Shown: positions 34,068 to 45,694 of the stretch, piece after piece
How positions within the stretch are numbered: position 1 is the first letter of the stretch
How the letters are laid out: each line of letters starts with the position of its first letter
Assembly: GCA_022592435.1 (NCBI GenBank)
Contig: JABYQS010000005.1
Coordinates: 1-64,000, forward strand
Reading direction: 5' to 3'
From: Cerioporus squamosus
Taxonomy: Eukaryota > Basidiomycota > Agaricomycetes > Polyporales > Polyporaceae
Length of the DNA stretch: 64,000 nucleotides
The notes under the pieces: model-generated
The model's input: only the letters and a program-made list of their open reading frames with translations
Told to the model about the DNA's origin: nothing
Databases searched by the model: none
Made by a program: the position numbers and the translations under genes

Positions 34068-36852
34068 TCAAGCTATATCCGACGGAATGAGTTCATAGGG
34101 AGGTGGAGGTGTGTCCGACCGAAGATCATCATCTACGTCGTCAGGTAGACGAACAGTTGTGGGGTCAGGATGTGCCTCCGCGCCGGAAGTAGTGGAGGAA
34201 CGTTGCGGCAGGGTTGGTCGACTATCGCGCCTCAACGGTGCTGGGGCGGGCTCTGGCTGGGGCGACGCGGATGGAGTAGGTCGAAGAGGTGATACCGCAG
34301 AGGCGGCGGTAGGGGCAGCGGGTAGATCCCTCCCAGCGAGCTTTTGCCGAATGAGGTGCATAGCTACTGCGAAATCGTCGGGCGTTAAGCGGCCATCGTG
34401 CTCAGAATCTGCCATATCCCTGCAGAAGACAAGTAAGTCGCGGCAAATGGGGCATGGTCGTTGGACATACCAGATGGTCGCCATGATGTCATTAGGCAAG
34501 TTCGCTTTCGCGAAGAACGGTACAGCGACATCAGACAAGAGGTAACCTTGTCTGCTAGTGTCCAGCTGCTCGAAATACCTGTCATATCGGGCCCTGTCCT
34601 CGGGCCTGATATTCCACTGCGCAACTGTTGTCGCTTGAGACGGGATGAAACCCATGGGCCCCGGTAGAGGCGACATCGGGAAAGGTGTAGATGCGCTTGT
34701 CTGGACAGGCGAAGCAGGAGGAAGCGGTCCAAGCGTCGAGAGCTGGGGCGTACTCCTGGAGGCCCGCAAGCCCGACATTGTACTGGTAGGCCGTGTCCCG
34801 TCTTCACTTGCGGATAACAGATGACCGGGCGAAGGTCTGAATGTCCCACCAGGAACTTGTAGACGCTGATTGGTATCGGGAGCGATGCCCGTGTAGGCGT
34901 CGTCGTCTGCTTGTGACGGTAGCAAGTCGGGAGGAAGCGCATTCGGCAGATGATGTCCTTCCTTCCTAATCTTGACCAGATGCATGGCAACGGCGAATTC
35001 CTCTCGTGTCAAGTATCCCTTGTGGCCGATGTCGACCATGTCCCTATGCAGAGGTTCGTAAGACCAACATATCACATACACGAGCGGGCGAGGGCTCACC
35101 ATATTCGACCAGTGGCGTTAGTAGAGAGACCGGACTGGTGGATATAAGAGCGAACGGCTTCGCCTTTGACGCGACCCTTATTGCGTGGGTCAAGAGATGA
35201 GAATACATGGTTCGCCTGAACCCTGGTAGCAGGAGAGATCTCCCAGCCGGGGGAGGGCGGCTGCGAAGGAGTTCTACTGACAGAAGGATGCGAAGGATGT
35301 CGTGGCGGGGGTGGCGGGCCCGCGAACGGCGACGTCGAGTGGGGATTCCTTGAGGGGTGTGTTGATGAAGCAGGTACTGTAGGTTGTGGGAGAGAATGGT
35401 AGGACGGTGAAGGGGATGGATTAGGTGATTGACGGGCTGCATCTTCGTACAGACTTTGTGGGAGGGAAGTCGGCACTGTTGTCAACTTCCCCGTCATGAG
35501 AGCTTGAATCAGATACATAGCGATAGTGAAGTCGGCAACATCGAGGAAGCCACGACGGCGGACATCGGCCAAAGCCCTGTAGAAGCATGTTAGTCGAAAA
35601 TGCGTAGGAGAGCAATCCTCGCCTACCATATTTCTGATAGTGTGTTCCACGGTAATCGTGACTTCATAAAGACTTCTCTTGCTTCTTGGCCTGGACGCGT
35701 TCAGTCACCAGCTCTGGCAGGTGCAGATATAACTCACCCCCAAGGATGCCGTTCTGAACACCGGAGCCCTTGAATATCTTCCTGAATTTTGCTCTATCGT
35801 GCGACGTCAAGGGCTGAAGGGCATCGAGCGGCACACCAGACGAAGGTCCAGCCACAGGTTCACTCGGGACCGGGGAGATGTTGTCTAAGACCGCGAGCGG
35901 TCCTGCTGCAGAGACCATGAGCGGCGCAAGCCCAGTAGAGGTCACAGACACTCACCGCTGGTGACCAATTCCTCAGCGACCACTGACCCGAACTGTGCAT
36001 GTCCGATCAGACGCAATGCTACGCCAACGCCTTGTCTGTCCAGCAACCCGTCCCTGCTGTCCACGCTCGCTATGTCCCATATCCTTGCCAATGCATCAGG
36101 AGGAAGATTGGACGCGCTGAATATTCGTGTGGCCGTCTGCGGGTTGATCTTTCCTGTACGTTCAGGGTCTCCCGCTGTGAAAACCCAGTCGATGAGACGA
36201 GCCTCTTCAGGTGATGGCCTGTACTCCGCCACTGCAGTCAATGCTTGAATCTATCCGAGCAATTCTCAGTCCTTAGTAACACCCTCCTGCAGCAAGAGGA
36301 GGTCAACACACCAATCGTTCCGTTTTCATACGTTCCTCCTCCTCCTGTTGTGCGGCTAGGCGTTCAAGGTCGTCGTACATCTTGATACATTCTGTCAGTT
36401 GCTCGTGGGCACCAAGCAACGCCGCCAACAGTTGTTCCTGCGTTGTCTCTGCAGCCGTATAAGCAGCCCGACGCGACTTCTCCGCCTCCGTCGTCGCCCA
36501 TGGTATTTGGGACCCAATCAGGTCGAGGGAAGCGCGAGCCCGTTCCAGTAGTTCCTACGTCCGTCCATCGGTTTCCGGCCACAACGTAGGAACCCATACC
36601 CGAGATAAACTGTACCTTTGTTACGTCGTTCTTCAACTCTTGGGGCTTGGCGTACACCAACACCTCATGCAGCAATTCTGCGTTTCCTCGTCCGACCTTG
36701 CATGCGTTGAATAACCGCTGGACGTCATCCTCCGGAGAGATCACAGCACTTTGGATCGGTCCTGATGGTTGCGGCGTCGGCCCCGGGAAAGACTGGGTGT
36801 ATGGAGAAGACTGGAGATGGAGCTGAGAGCCGTCTGGAGGGAGAAGGATCAT
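34068..36852 (-). CDS. Predicted GAT domain plus four EH domains, C-terminal PPPY
   Basis: The first exons (from ATG 36852) encode a GAT domain of the GGA/TOM1/Lsb5 kind: DVQRLFNACKVGRGNAELLH, then IGSQIPWATTEAEKSRRAA and LLAALLGAHEQL...MYDDLERL. A GTGTGT...ATAG intron joins TERL in phase to IQALTAVAEYRPSPEEARLI, the start of EH1 (about 36240-35990). That EH exon has no ATG of its own. EH2 lies about 35830-35500, EH3 about 35240-34950 (DMVDIGHKGYLTREEFAVAM), EH4 about 34620-34330 (DMADSEHDGRLTPDDFAVAM). The end PPPPYELIPSDIA has a PPxY motif, the ligand of WW-domain ubiquitin ligases such as Rsp5. GAT domains bind ubiquitin and EH domains bind NPF, so a ubiquitin-linked endocytic or endosomal adaptor is inferred. 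The N-terminal boundary is uncertain; no VHS domain was found upstream. Confidence 0.78.
34096..34110 (-). other. Encoded PPPPY (PPxY) motif of the GAT/EH protein
   Basis: Five codons near the C-terminus encode PPPPY. PPxY peptides bind WW domains, for example of Nedd4/Rsp5 ligases. Placement at the extreme end, after a disordered Pro/Ser-rich tail, makes it accessible. Confidence 0.65.
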
Positions 36853-37581
36853 GTAGAGGATGTGGTCGGTTGTCGGGAACGGATATCTTGATATCAGGGT
36901 AACTTACAGCTGTAAAGGTTGTTGTAAGCCCACGTTCCCTGCCCCATTCCCGCTTGGGCCGGGCAGTACAAATTCGCCCGGTGTGGTGCGGTGTCTCGGC
37001 GCCGGAGAGGCATAATGCAGAGCCAGATGATCACGAAGGTTGCGCTGGTCGACGTCGACGTCGACGGGGTGGCTCTGCCCCAGACACTCCCACCAGTCCG
37101 CACCGCTGCGCAGTGGGTGCCTTCCGGGCGCGCAGTACAAGTGCTGTATCTCAAAAGCCGCGGGAAGCGGACGCAAACGGGCCAAGTCCGCCCGCCGAAA
37201 TACAGCAAGTCTCACGCTGGTTGCAAGTCGGCTGCTCACATGCTCGAATGTTGCCCAACGCCGTCGAGACTCGAGGCGAGGCAACAGGCGTAGCAGACAA
37301 CCCTGCCGCGCATGCGGACGGATGTGATTGAGATGTTTGCGGCACACCAAGAGAACAGAAAGACGATAGACGGCGGCCTCGTGGTGGGGCGTGGCCCGGC
37401 GGAGAGACAAGGGAGTTCACACCGCGAGCGCCTGCACTAGCGGGCGTACTTTTTCCATCAACGACCATCTCGCATTGTCCCTCTCTCTGCTTCTCCTCTC
37501 CTCGCCCTTGTTTCCATCTAACGAGTCATCTTCACGAACGGCTGTATCATCCCCACTAATTCCTAAGGTTGCGTTTCCGTC
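36853..37581. promoter_or_regulatory. Divergent promoter region between GAT/EH gene and RRM/R3H gene
   Basis: About 730 bases between two divergent starts. All frames are fairly open because of high GC, but none gives a recognisable protein. Short upstream exons of the GAT/EH gene could be hidden here. A pyrimidine-rich tract (37475-37520) lies just before the RRM/R3H start. Confidence 0.4.
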
Positions 37582-39358
37582 ATGACCAGCTCTTCCTCCA
37601 CCCCGGACATCGCCTCTCAAGTCGCGGCCCTATCCCTCTCTTCGCAGCCCTCCCAGCAACGTCTTCACGACACTTACGACTTTGAAGGCAACACCGCCGG
37701 TAATGGCAGAAACCCATACCAGTACGCTACATCCCCCCCTATCCCCGCCCAGTCGCAGTACAACCCCCTCGGCATGAACCCGTCCCCGCTCAAGAACAAG
37801 GCATCTCGTGCCGCCTTGCCTTCCGTACGTCTATGATTTTTGCAGACTTGTTTGAAGTCGCAGAGCTCATACTCGTACTCGCAACAGCAATGGCTTGACA
37901 GTACGGGAGGTATTCCCGACAGTCGCTCTCTGTCGCCGCCTAACAACTCCGATCTGTCCTCATCCGGGGGATCCCCTCCTTTGAGTCACATGCACGCGCC
38001 GCCAATGACCCCTGGTACGCCTGCTGGCGACGACGAGATCATACCCACCGCCATCGTCATCAAGAATATCCCGTTCAATGTCAAACGTGAGACCCTCCTT
38101 GACATCATCGTGAGCACCCTCTACTCCCGCGGATCAGGACTAGTCTACATCTGATATCCACAGGCATCGCTCGCCATCCCGACACCTTATGCATTCAATT
38201 ACCACCTTGACCAGTCGGGCCAATTTCGTGGCCTTGCTTTCGCCAACTTCCGTCAGCCTGGTGACGCCGATGCTGTTGTCGCTGCACTCAATGGCTTCGA
38301 CGTGCAAGGTCGCAAGCTCCGGGTGGAGTACAAGAAGGTCCTGCAAGCCGGAGAAAAGGAACGCATTGAGCGAGAGAAGGCCATCCGACGCATGCGTTCT
38401 ATGCAGCTGGAGAAAGAGCAGGCGTTGCAGCAACATCAGCAGCAGCCGGGGTACGACGACTTTGGACCTGTCCTCTCTACACCCTTCACCCCGCAACGCT
38501 CCTTCTCGGCATCCAACGTGTATCAGAGCTCGCAGTACTCTCCGCCGCAGATGCCTCCCTTGCCGACTTCACAGTCTTTCAATGTTTCCTCGCCGCCCAT
38601 GCCTTCGGTGTCACCCGGTGCTGGGATGAAGTCACCGTCAAACGAGCTCGACCTCAACGATCCGTCGACGCTCGAGATATACTCCCGCATCCTCCTTTTC
38701 AAGGATGATCATATGCGGGATGAGCTCGCCTTCTCCCGGGCGTTGACGCCCAAGCAGCGTCGGGTTGTGCACCTTGTGGCTCAAAAGCTTGGTGTGTACC
38801 ACTACTCTGTCGGCGAAGGCGAGGAGCGATATGCCGTCGTCACTCGCATTGATCCCAACCCTGTGAGTGGCCTTGGTTGCCCCTCCTGGATGCGTGACTA
38901 AAGCTGTTCCTCAGGCGGGCCGACAGACCTTGACGCGCGCGCCTTCCTCCTACCTGTCGCCGACTTCCCCGATGAATGCGCAGAGCCTTCGTGTCAAGAA
39001 GTCCATGCCCGACATGAAGAGCCTCCAGGCTCAGGCCCCTCGTCTTCAGACCCGCTCGTCCAATGGTAACATCCGCGAAGGCTATGCGACGATCGCTTCC
39101 CCGTCTCGTCGTTCTCCTGGCTTTGCCGCCCTCTTCGGGAACAATGGGGCGTTTGGCAGCAACGGTATCCCTCCGGTCCCTACTCTCCCTGCCAGCGTTT
39201 CTGGCTTGGGCAGCGGCGGAATGGACAGCCCGACGGGTGTTGTTCGTCAGCCTCGCGGGCCAGGTGCCGGTGGATTCGAATCTCGGAGGGAGCGACGTGA
39301 GAGTCAGACTACTCGTGGCGGGTTCGAGGCTCGCTCTCACGAGCCTCTGGAGATTTAG
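37582..39358 (+). CDS. RRM plus R3H RNA-binding protein (Pin4/Cip1-Cip2 type)
   Basis: Pin4 in budding yeast and Cip1/Cip2 in fission yeast are RNA-binding proteins tied to stress and cell-cycle control of mRNAs. After a disordered Ser/Pro-rich start (MTSSSSTPDIASQVAALSLS), an RRM carries RNP2 (AIVIKNIPFNVKRETLLDII) and RNP1 (GQFRGLAFANFR). The extension KLRVEYKKVLQAGEKERIER is typical of this group. An R3H domain follows (TLEIYSRILLFKDDHMRDEL), with RRVVHLVAQKLGVYHYSVGE. The C-terminal tail is rich in Ser, Gly and Pro and ends SHEPLEI. There are three or more introns, one of them inside the RRM after LLDII (about 38110-38163). Poly-Gln (QQHQQQ) follows the RRM. Confidence 0.87.
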
Positions 39359-40128
39359 AAGGCACTCTGTACGGACACAGGCAGTAACTGGTGAACCTGG
39401 GCGGTTTGTGACGTACTTTCAACATGCTACATCCCGTTCGTAACAGACTCGACACCCTCGTTCGTCCTTCCGATCCCTCGCGCTATCGTGATCCTCTGAC
39501 TATCCTCCTGACTATCCTCCAATTCTACTCTCTCTCGCTTGCGGTTGCATCGCATCTCCGTTTTCATCCCATAGCCTCAATGGCTGAAGTACCCTCCCCG
39601 CATCCACCATTAATCGGGCCCGCGGTCTCTGCGGTGCAGGAGAGCGCGTTGGCCATCTCTTCCATACGTTCTTATGAAATCTTCCCTCGAGCTTGCTCCC
39701 TTCTTGCATGCTAGGTCTAACCCTCATCACATCGTCATATATCATAGTCGTCCCGTTCATGCGCATGCTTGCTTCTCTTCCGTTTTGTCCTTCCACCTGT
39801 GTCCTCCCCAGTAGCTCTTGGTGTATGATTGATTGATATCGCAAGTTAGAATATGTGCGACGATGTATATATTGGAAGGACAAAGCATACTCGTGGCTGC
39901 TATGTATCATCGTCTGTCCGCTGCAGCTTATGTCTGCCCCGGGCCGTATTTGCTTTGAGTCGGGCTATCACAGAAGCGCCCATGCAAGACGCGTCCCGAC
40001 ATCTCCGACGCGACTGAACGCGCCGGCTGGAGGCTGCAGCAGCAGTGACCGTGTCTTTTCTTCCGACGACCACCGCGTCTCATCCGGACTTCTGCCCAGC
40101 GCACGCGCAGGCCTCTGAAGACCTCAGG
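39359..40128. other. Intergenic, no gene seen
   Basis: This holds the 3' region of the RRM/R3H gene and the promoter of the nuclease gene. Frames are short and unremarkable. Confidence 0.45.
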
Positions 40129-41609
40129 ATGGCCAGCTCGACGATTGTCCATGCCGCTGTCTTCGCAGTGGGTGCTCTGGTGGGCGGCGGCGTGGCTACT
40201 GCCGTAGCTTCGCGCAAAAGGGATGCACTACCGCCGATCAAAACTACTACGGTTACAACCCAAGTCCCCCCTAATCCTCCTGTGGTAGATGTGAAGGCCG
40301 GAGAGGGTGCAGTGATGAGGCCGCCGCCAGCAGGAACGGCGGTCCAGGTGGACACAGCGATATTGAAGTACGGGCATCCTGGTGCGTGAGGTGCAAATTA
40401 CCGGGCGAGTGACTGCTGACATCAGGCCACTTTGACTATAGGACCAGTCTCAGATTTGCTGGTACGGCGCGCGTACATTACTGCATATGACCGCCAAAGG
40501 CGGCATCCAGCATGGGTCGGTCTTGCACACTTGTCACTTACTTTGGAATCGCGCATGCTGAACGGTTGACACCGTACAGACAGCAGAGCACTTGACTCTT
40601 GCGTCGTTGGGGAAGTCGGCTCTTCAGCAGCGCATAGAAGAGGTCGGTGACCGTGCAAATTCGCAATTCAAGGAGGATGCATCCATCCCTGCCATGTTCC
40701 GCGCGAAGCTGCAAGACTACTTCCGCAGTGGCTACGATCGTGGGCACATGTACGAATCTGCTTCTGCTGCAAGTGTCTGTGTCAATCCCTGACGGTATGC
40801 TGCAGGGTGCCTGCGGCTGACGCGAAAGCCTCACAGGCGAGTATTCTTCCTTCGAATATGTTCGCTCCGACTGCTCATGCTTTCTCTCAGGTGGCCATGG
40901 ATGAGACCTTCCTACTCACGAATATTGCGCCGCAAGTCGGAGACGGATTCAACAGACACTGTGAGTGTGACGTGCTGACGTCTACAATCATCATCCACTG
41001 AAACCTCGCAACTAGACTGGGCATACGTAGAGGACTGGTGCAGACGCCTGACGTCGTCGTTCGCCGACGTCTACGTCTTCACCATTCCCCTGTACCTCCC
41101 GAAACTCGATACGGACGGCAAGTGGCGGGTGGTCAGTCATGCCGCTCACTTAGTCTGCACCTATCTACTGTCTATGCTCACTCTTGTCTTCCTCCGTCGC
41201 GCAGACACATGAAGTCATCGGCAACCCGCCCAACGTCTCAGTACCGACGCACTTCGCAAAGGTTGTCCTGACGTCCAAGCCGTCTTCGCCCTCAACTCCG
41301 GATGTCCCAGATATCTCAATGGGCGCATTCGTTTTGCCGAACGCTGTCATTCCCGACGAGGCAAAACTTGAGAACTTCGTCGTGCCTGGTATGGTCTTGG
41401 AAGCCTTGACAAGGATTATTACTAACAAATTATCTTCACGAACAGTCGACGCAGTCGAGAGGGCTGCTGGGTTGACCCTGTTTACAGATGCCGTCAAGGC
41501 AAACTCCAAGCACATCTGCAAGTCGACAAAATGCGAGGTCATCGTTCGTAGGTTTGACGATGCGCAAAGGCGTCCCGAGATGCGTAGGGCAATCTCTGCG
41601 CCCAAGTAG
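40129..41609 (+). CDS. NUC1: Mitochondrial nuclease Nuc1 / endonuclease G
   Basis: Nuc1/EndoG is a DNA/RNA non-specific endonuclease of mitochondria, involved in mtDNA turnover and cell death. The N-terminus MASSTIVHAAVFAVGALVGG is a hydrophobic anchor and targeting segment. The beta-beta-alpha-metal active site shows as YDRGHMVPAADAK, interrupted by an intron after DRGHM, with the catalytic His in DRGH. The downstream metal-binding Asn lies in FLLTNIAPQVGDGFNRHYW. Spliced blocks VSDLLVRRAYITAYDRQRRHPAW and TAEHLTLASLG match the family start. The end reads CKSTKCEVIVRRFDDAQRRP. About 330 residues, normal length. The start is the ATG in front of the hydrophobic segment. Confidence 0.92.
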
Positions 41610-41840
41610 ACCAGCCTCGACGCGTCGAGCCATCTATGGTGGTCGCATACATGTCAGGGTCAATACATTGCATCAATTCATGCTAGTGGTTGTCCGGTTC
41701 GGGGCCCCAGTGTTCACGCACAACGATTAAGTTGACCACGCGGTCAATTTCTGCTGAGGCTTCCTTGTCGGCCGCAACGTTCCGCTTCATGGTTCCGGAT
41801 GAATGAGGGGATGTGAAACAAAACATATTAAGATGATGCA

Positions 41841-42888
41841 TTAGAAGTCAGATAGTATATCCTTCACGCTCGCCCAGTACGTCTTGTCTACCCGGGGCTC
41901 AATCTCCTCTTTTGTGAGCCATGCGAAGTCGGTAACGTTCTTGCCGTCCGGTCGGACCTGACCAGCGAGGATGTGTGCCTTCATGAAGAACGTGTAGAGC
42001 TGGACGGAACGATAAGCCACCGTCGTAGACCAACAGTGAACATGGAACGCACCTCTTCTCCGCCGAGGGACTTTTTGGCACTCTCAGACAGTGGTGCTTG
42101 GTGAACCGCAATCGGCTTCTTGCCCACAATCCAAGTGTCCATGTGTTCCCCGCATTCGGCCGTGAGGTCGCGCAGCGCAGCCTACGGAGGGAGGACGGTG
42201 AGCAGTGTGCTCTGGTAGGTACCAAATAAGACTTACCTGGTGCAAATGCTCGCCCTCGTGCAAACCGCCCTGCGGAAACCTCCACACCTCCTTACCCGTG
42301 TGGTCCTTGCCACGAATGAGCAGGTACAGATTCCTCTCGCCCTTCCGGTCCAAGCTCTTCACGTCGCCTGTCCGGTCGGATTCGTGTATCCTGGGCGCAG
42401 GAGGGTCCATGGGCTCCTCGCCCATGCTCTCCGCCTGGTCAGCGCTAGCGGTCCCGACGTCTTCCTCCGACTCCGGGCCCTGACGCTTTACCGTGTACGG
42501 TCCACCAAATGCCTCCCTTTCCCGCACTTTCTCTTCCCGAGCGAACTTCTTCTCCAGCAGAGAACCTGTCTTGAAGTAGAACTCTGTCGGGAAGGGGTTG
42601 AAGAGTGCTCGTCGGATCCGGGACTGGTAGGCATAGTACGCGCGCTCGAAGAGTGTAGGCGTGCGCGTTATAATGGGTGAACGGTTGAGGATGACAGCAG
42701 CATGGAGGACCGCCTTGGACGTGCTGGGGTCAGACGAGGCGGTTGAGGAGGAAGGGGCGTTGGCGACGGACGCTAGTGAGCGTGACGGGGCATGCAGACA
42801 CGCTGGAAACTCGCGTCAGATGCGTGTAGCAGTACGTCTGAGGCAATTCACTTACCCCGCGAGCGATGCCTGCAGGTAGAGACCACAT
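41841..42888 (-). CDS. MRPL46: Mitochondrial large ribosomal subunit protein mL46
   Basis: mL46 (yeast MrpL17) is a Nudix-fold protein of the mitochondrial ribosome without Nudix catalysis. The first exon encodes MWSLPAGIARG; the best splice (GTAAGT donor, GCGAG acceptor) joins it in phase to FPACLHAPSRSLASV, a likely targeting sequence. Family blocks follow: VILNRSPIITRTPTLFE, YYAYQSRIRRALFNPFPTEF, KVREREAFGGPYTVKRQG, then LYLLIRGKDHTGKEVWRFPQ and GGLHEGEHLHQAALRDL. The end is WLTKEEIEPRVDKTYWASVK and a short tail. The stop is at 41841. The gene converges with NUC1 and is divergent from the V-ATPase subunit gene. Confidence 0.87.
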
Positions 42889-43103
42889 TTCGGGACAACA
42901 TGGGACGGACAGCAGACAGGCAAGACCGAAATTCGAGAGCGTCAAGTACAGCAGCACTCTACTTTTCCCGAAATGGGTGCGTGGGAACGGCCGCGACGGC
43001 GCGACGCCCTTGGACTGAGGTCACTGTTCTCGGCGGTAGCAGCGCTCCCGTCTCGTCGAGTCCCCCGTCTACACCGTCGACGACAGCCTCCACGCTGCCC
43101 AGG
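42889..43103. promoter_or_regulatory. Compact divergent promoter for mL46 and V-ATPase subunit H
   Basis: Only 215 bases separate the two start codons, so both genes must be driven from this interval. No TATA box was seen. Confidence 0.45.
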
Positions 43104-44960
43104 ATGTCTATAACACTTGTCTCCAACCCGTATCTCGACGAGAACTCGGCCAAGATCCGCGCGAAGCCGGTGCCATGGGAGGTACAAGCTGCAGCCGCCC
43201 CCGTAGAGACACGGTCGCTCACCCAGGTCGATGCAGGGATACCAGCGCGCCGGACTCGTCACCACGGAGGAGCTCGCATTCATCAAGAAGGTTGACCGTC
43301 AGACGCGGCCCAAGATTGAGTCCCTGCACGCGTCGGACGGCCAAACATACGCTCTCCTGTACCTCCGCTTGCTCAAGAAGCTCCAGAGGATCGACACCCA
43401 GTCGTTCATCCTCGTCCTGATAGCTGACGCGCTCACCGGTACGTCTCTCCGCGTCACTCTCAACAAGATAACCCATGGCTCCCGTTAGATCACGAGGAAC
43501 GGATACCGCTGTTCACGAACGCTTCACAAACCGATCCCGAACTTCCTTATGGCCCTTTGTTACGGTATGCCACATTCAATTCGCGGACATTGATCAGGGT
43601 CTGACCCTTTCGCAGTATCCTTGACTCTCAAGATGACTTCGTGCAGCTGAAGGCTGCCCAGATCCTCACTGTGTTGCTGAGGTACGTCATGCTCGATGTG
43701 GATTACCGCCCCTCCTCATGCAAGTCGTTTATCAAGTTCGGAGAAGTCACCATTGCAACCCCAGCAACTACAGCCATTCCTCAATACCCTCGCACAGTTT
43801 GTGGCCAACAACTCGCTGAACAAGCGGGATGTTGCTGTTCAGTGCCTCGAAGCTGTACTCCCTCGGCCGGAATGTCGGAGAGCTGTCTGGGCCAACCCCT
43901 CTCTCATAGTAGGGTACGTCTGTTATGTGAAACATGCCCACTCAGTTCGTCAACGTCTGCACATATCACAGGCTGGTTGACATCCTCAAGAACAATGCAT
44001 CTCCTCAAATGCAATACCAAGTAGGATTCTGCTTCTGGTTGCTCACTTTCGAGCAGGAAGTTTCGGAACAGATTCAGCAGTGCGTGTGTTGCATCCACCT
44101 ACCTCAGCGTATGCTTGACTATGCATTAGGCGGTTTGACATTATACCCCTCCTCGTCGAAGTCGCGCAGAATGCCGCAAAGGAGAAGGTCATCCGCGTCA
44201 TCGTAGCCACATTCAAGGTATGTTTGTCGCTCTAGGGAATCCACACGTTACCTTCAATCCCGCGGACAGAATCTTGTCGCAAAGGCCCCCTCGGCGAACC
44301 TCCCGGTCATGCTTGTGGCGCAACTCTTGCCATTCACGAAGAACCTCGCAGGACGGAAGTGGACTGACGAGGACATAGTAGAAGACATCCAGTACCTTCG
44401 TGACGAGCTAAGTGCACGCTTCGAGAGTATGACGTGAGTGCAATGCTTCACTGTACCCAAGTTAGATCCTGATCTTCTATCTCGCAGGACGTATGACGAG
44501 TACCACTCGGAGTTGCTGTCGGGACACCTATCATGGACGCCTGTACACGAATCCGACCTGTTCTGGAAGGAGAACGCGAGCAAACTAAACGACAACAACT
44601 ACGAATTGCTCAAGTATGTGCAGCACTGCGTACTTGCCTCGCATAACCATTGCTAACCAGAGTCTAGGATCCTGATCCGACTCATCAATGAGTCGAATGA
44701 TCCGACAGTGCTTGCTGTGGCCTTGCACGACATTGGCCAATATGTCAAGCACTATGAACGGGGCAAGAAGTCAGTCTATACACTAGCGTTCGGGATGACC
44801 TCGGAGACTAACGTTGTGCTTGTCTTGCCGCAGGATCCTCACGGAATTGGGCGGTAAGACCCGCGTGATGGAATTGATGTCCCACTCCAACACCGACGTA
44901 CGATACCAAGCACTCATCTCCGTGCAGCTGCTCGTCAGCCACCCATGGGCTGCAGTGTAA
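43104..44960 (+). CDS. VMA13: V-type ATPase V1 subunit H
   Basis: Subunit H (yeast Vma13) activates the assembled vacuolar proton pump and silences free V1. The protein is built of armadillo-like helices. The start MSITLVSNPYLDENSAKIRA is followed, across an intron, by GYQRAGLVTTEELAFIKKVD, ALLYLRLLKKLQRID and ADALTDHEERIPLF. Later blocks are MQYQVGFCFWLLTFEQEVSE, KEKVIRVIVATFKNLV, RKWTDEDIVEDIQYL, WTPVHESDLFWKENASKLN and ILIRLINESNDPTVLAVAL. It ends ISVQLLVSHPWAAV at 44960. Ten or more introns are present and all phases fit. Length, about 440 residues, is normal. Confidence 0.93.
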
Positions 44961-45057
44961 TGACTTCCTGGATCCACATGGACTTTGTTTCTTCCCAAAC
45001 TATCATCTCGACATTCCCATCTGAGCATCTGTGGTCGACTGATCATTCTCATCGTGA

Positions 45058-45678
45058 GTGGCGTCGCGTAGACCGCATGTAGGTCAGGAGCTCGAACATA
45101 GGTCGGACTCCAGCATAAACGCAGTGCCCCGTCGAGAGATTTTTCGGGTTGCGACACAGCAACAAAATCTGAGACACACAGATCTAAATTGTATACAGAC
45201 AGCTCCGCTGCGCCTCCGTTCCCACAGGGGTTCTGCGGTACTGCTTAACCACCTCCGCACGGGTATGCTGCATCACATCGCCGAGCTAACCACCAATACG
45301 TGGCCGGAATTGCATGAGATATCAAGTGTTCTAGAAACGGTATGTAGTCGTGTTCATGTTGATGTCCATCTGCTGATATATGTGAGTTGGCATGAATAGG
45401 AGGTGCCCGAATATGACCCGACCACCTGCAACCCAGGATCCCCCGGTAGGCCATGCTCACTCTTTACCCAGGGAGGCGGGGATCTTGGAGCACGCCGAAG
45501 CTACGAGCACTCATTTTGTACGAGGCAGGGAACACCACGCTCCCGGGTTTCGAGTAGCGATGACGGTCAGCTCAAGGAGATGGAGGGTCGCATGATCATG
45601 ATTCTGAAAGGGGCCATAGGCGGTATGCCTCACCCTCCTCTCATCCACGTCCTCATGTCGTTCTCCGACCCCCAGTAG
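45058..45678 (+). CDS. Small hypothetical gene, two exons
   Basis: A plus-strand frame contains LLNHLRTGMLHHIAELTTNT and then WPELHEISSVLET. A well-formed intron (donor GTATGT near 45340, acceptor AATAG at about 45399) joins it in phase to EVPEYDPTTCNPGSPG, followed by a stretch ending GRMIMILKGAIGGMPHPPLI and a TAG at 45676-45678. The clean splice and protein-like sequence support a real gene. The start is unclear: ATG 45058 is possible, but an intron ending at 45194 could mean an upstream exon. I do not recognise the family. It could also be a piece of an old mobile element. Confidence 0.38.
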
Positions 45679-45694
45679 CCCGCCTGCGGCGGGC
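45678..45694. repeat. Perfect GC hairpin
   Basis: GCCCGCC and GGCGGGC flank a TGC loop, making a 7-bp perfect stem right after the stop codon of the hypothetical gene. It could influence transcript ends, but this is only a structural observation. Confidence 0.6.

Noticed and set aside
36904..37410. Minus-strand frame that could have been a VHS domain ahead of GAT
   Set aside because: I read it for VHS-type helices and found none; composition is Arg/Pro-rich and the frame looks accidental.
45678..45694. GC hairpin as a bacterial-type terminator
   Set aside because: The setting is eukaryotic and there is no T-run after the stem; it is reported only as a structural repeat.
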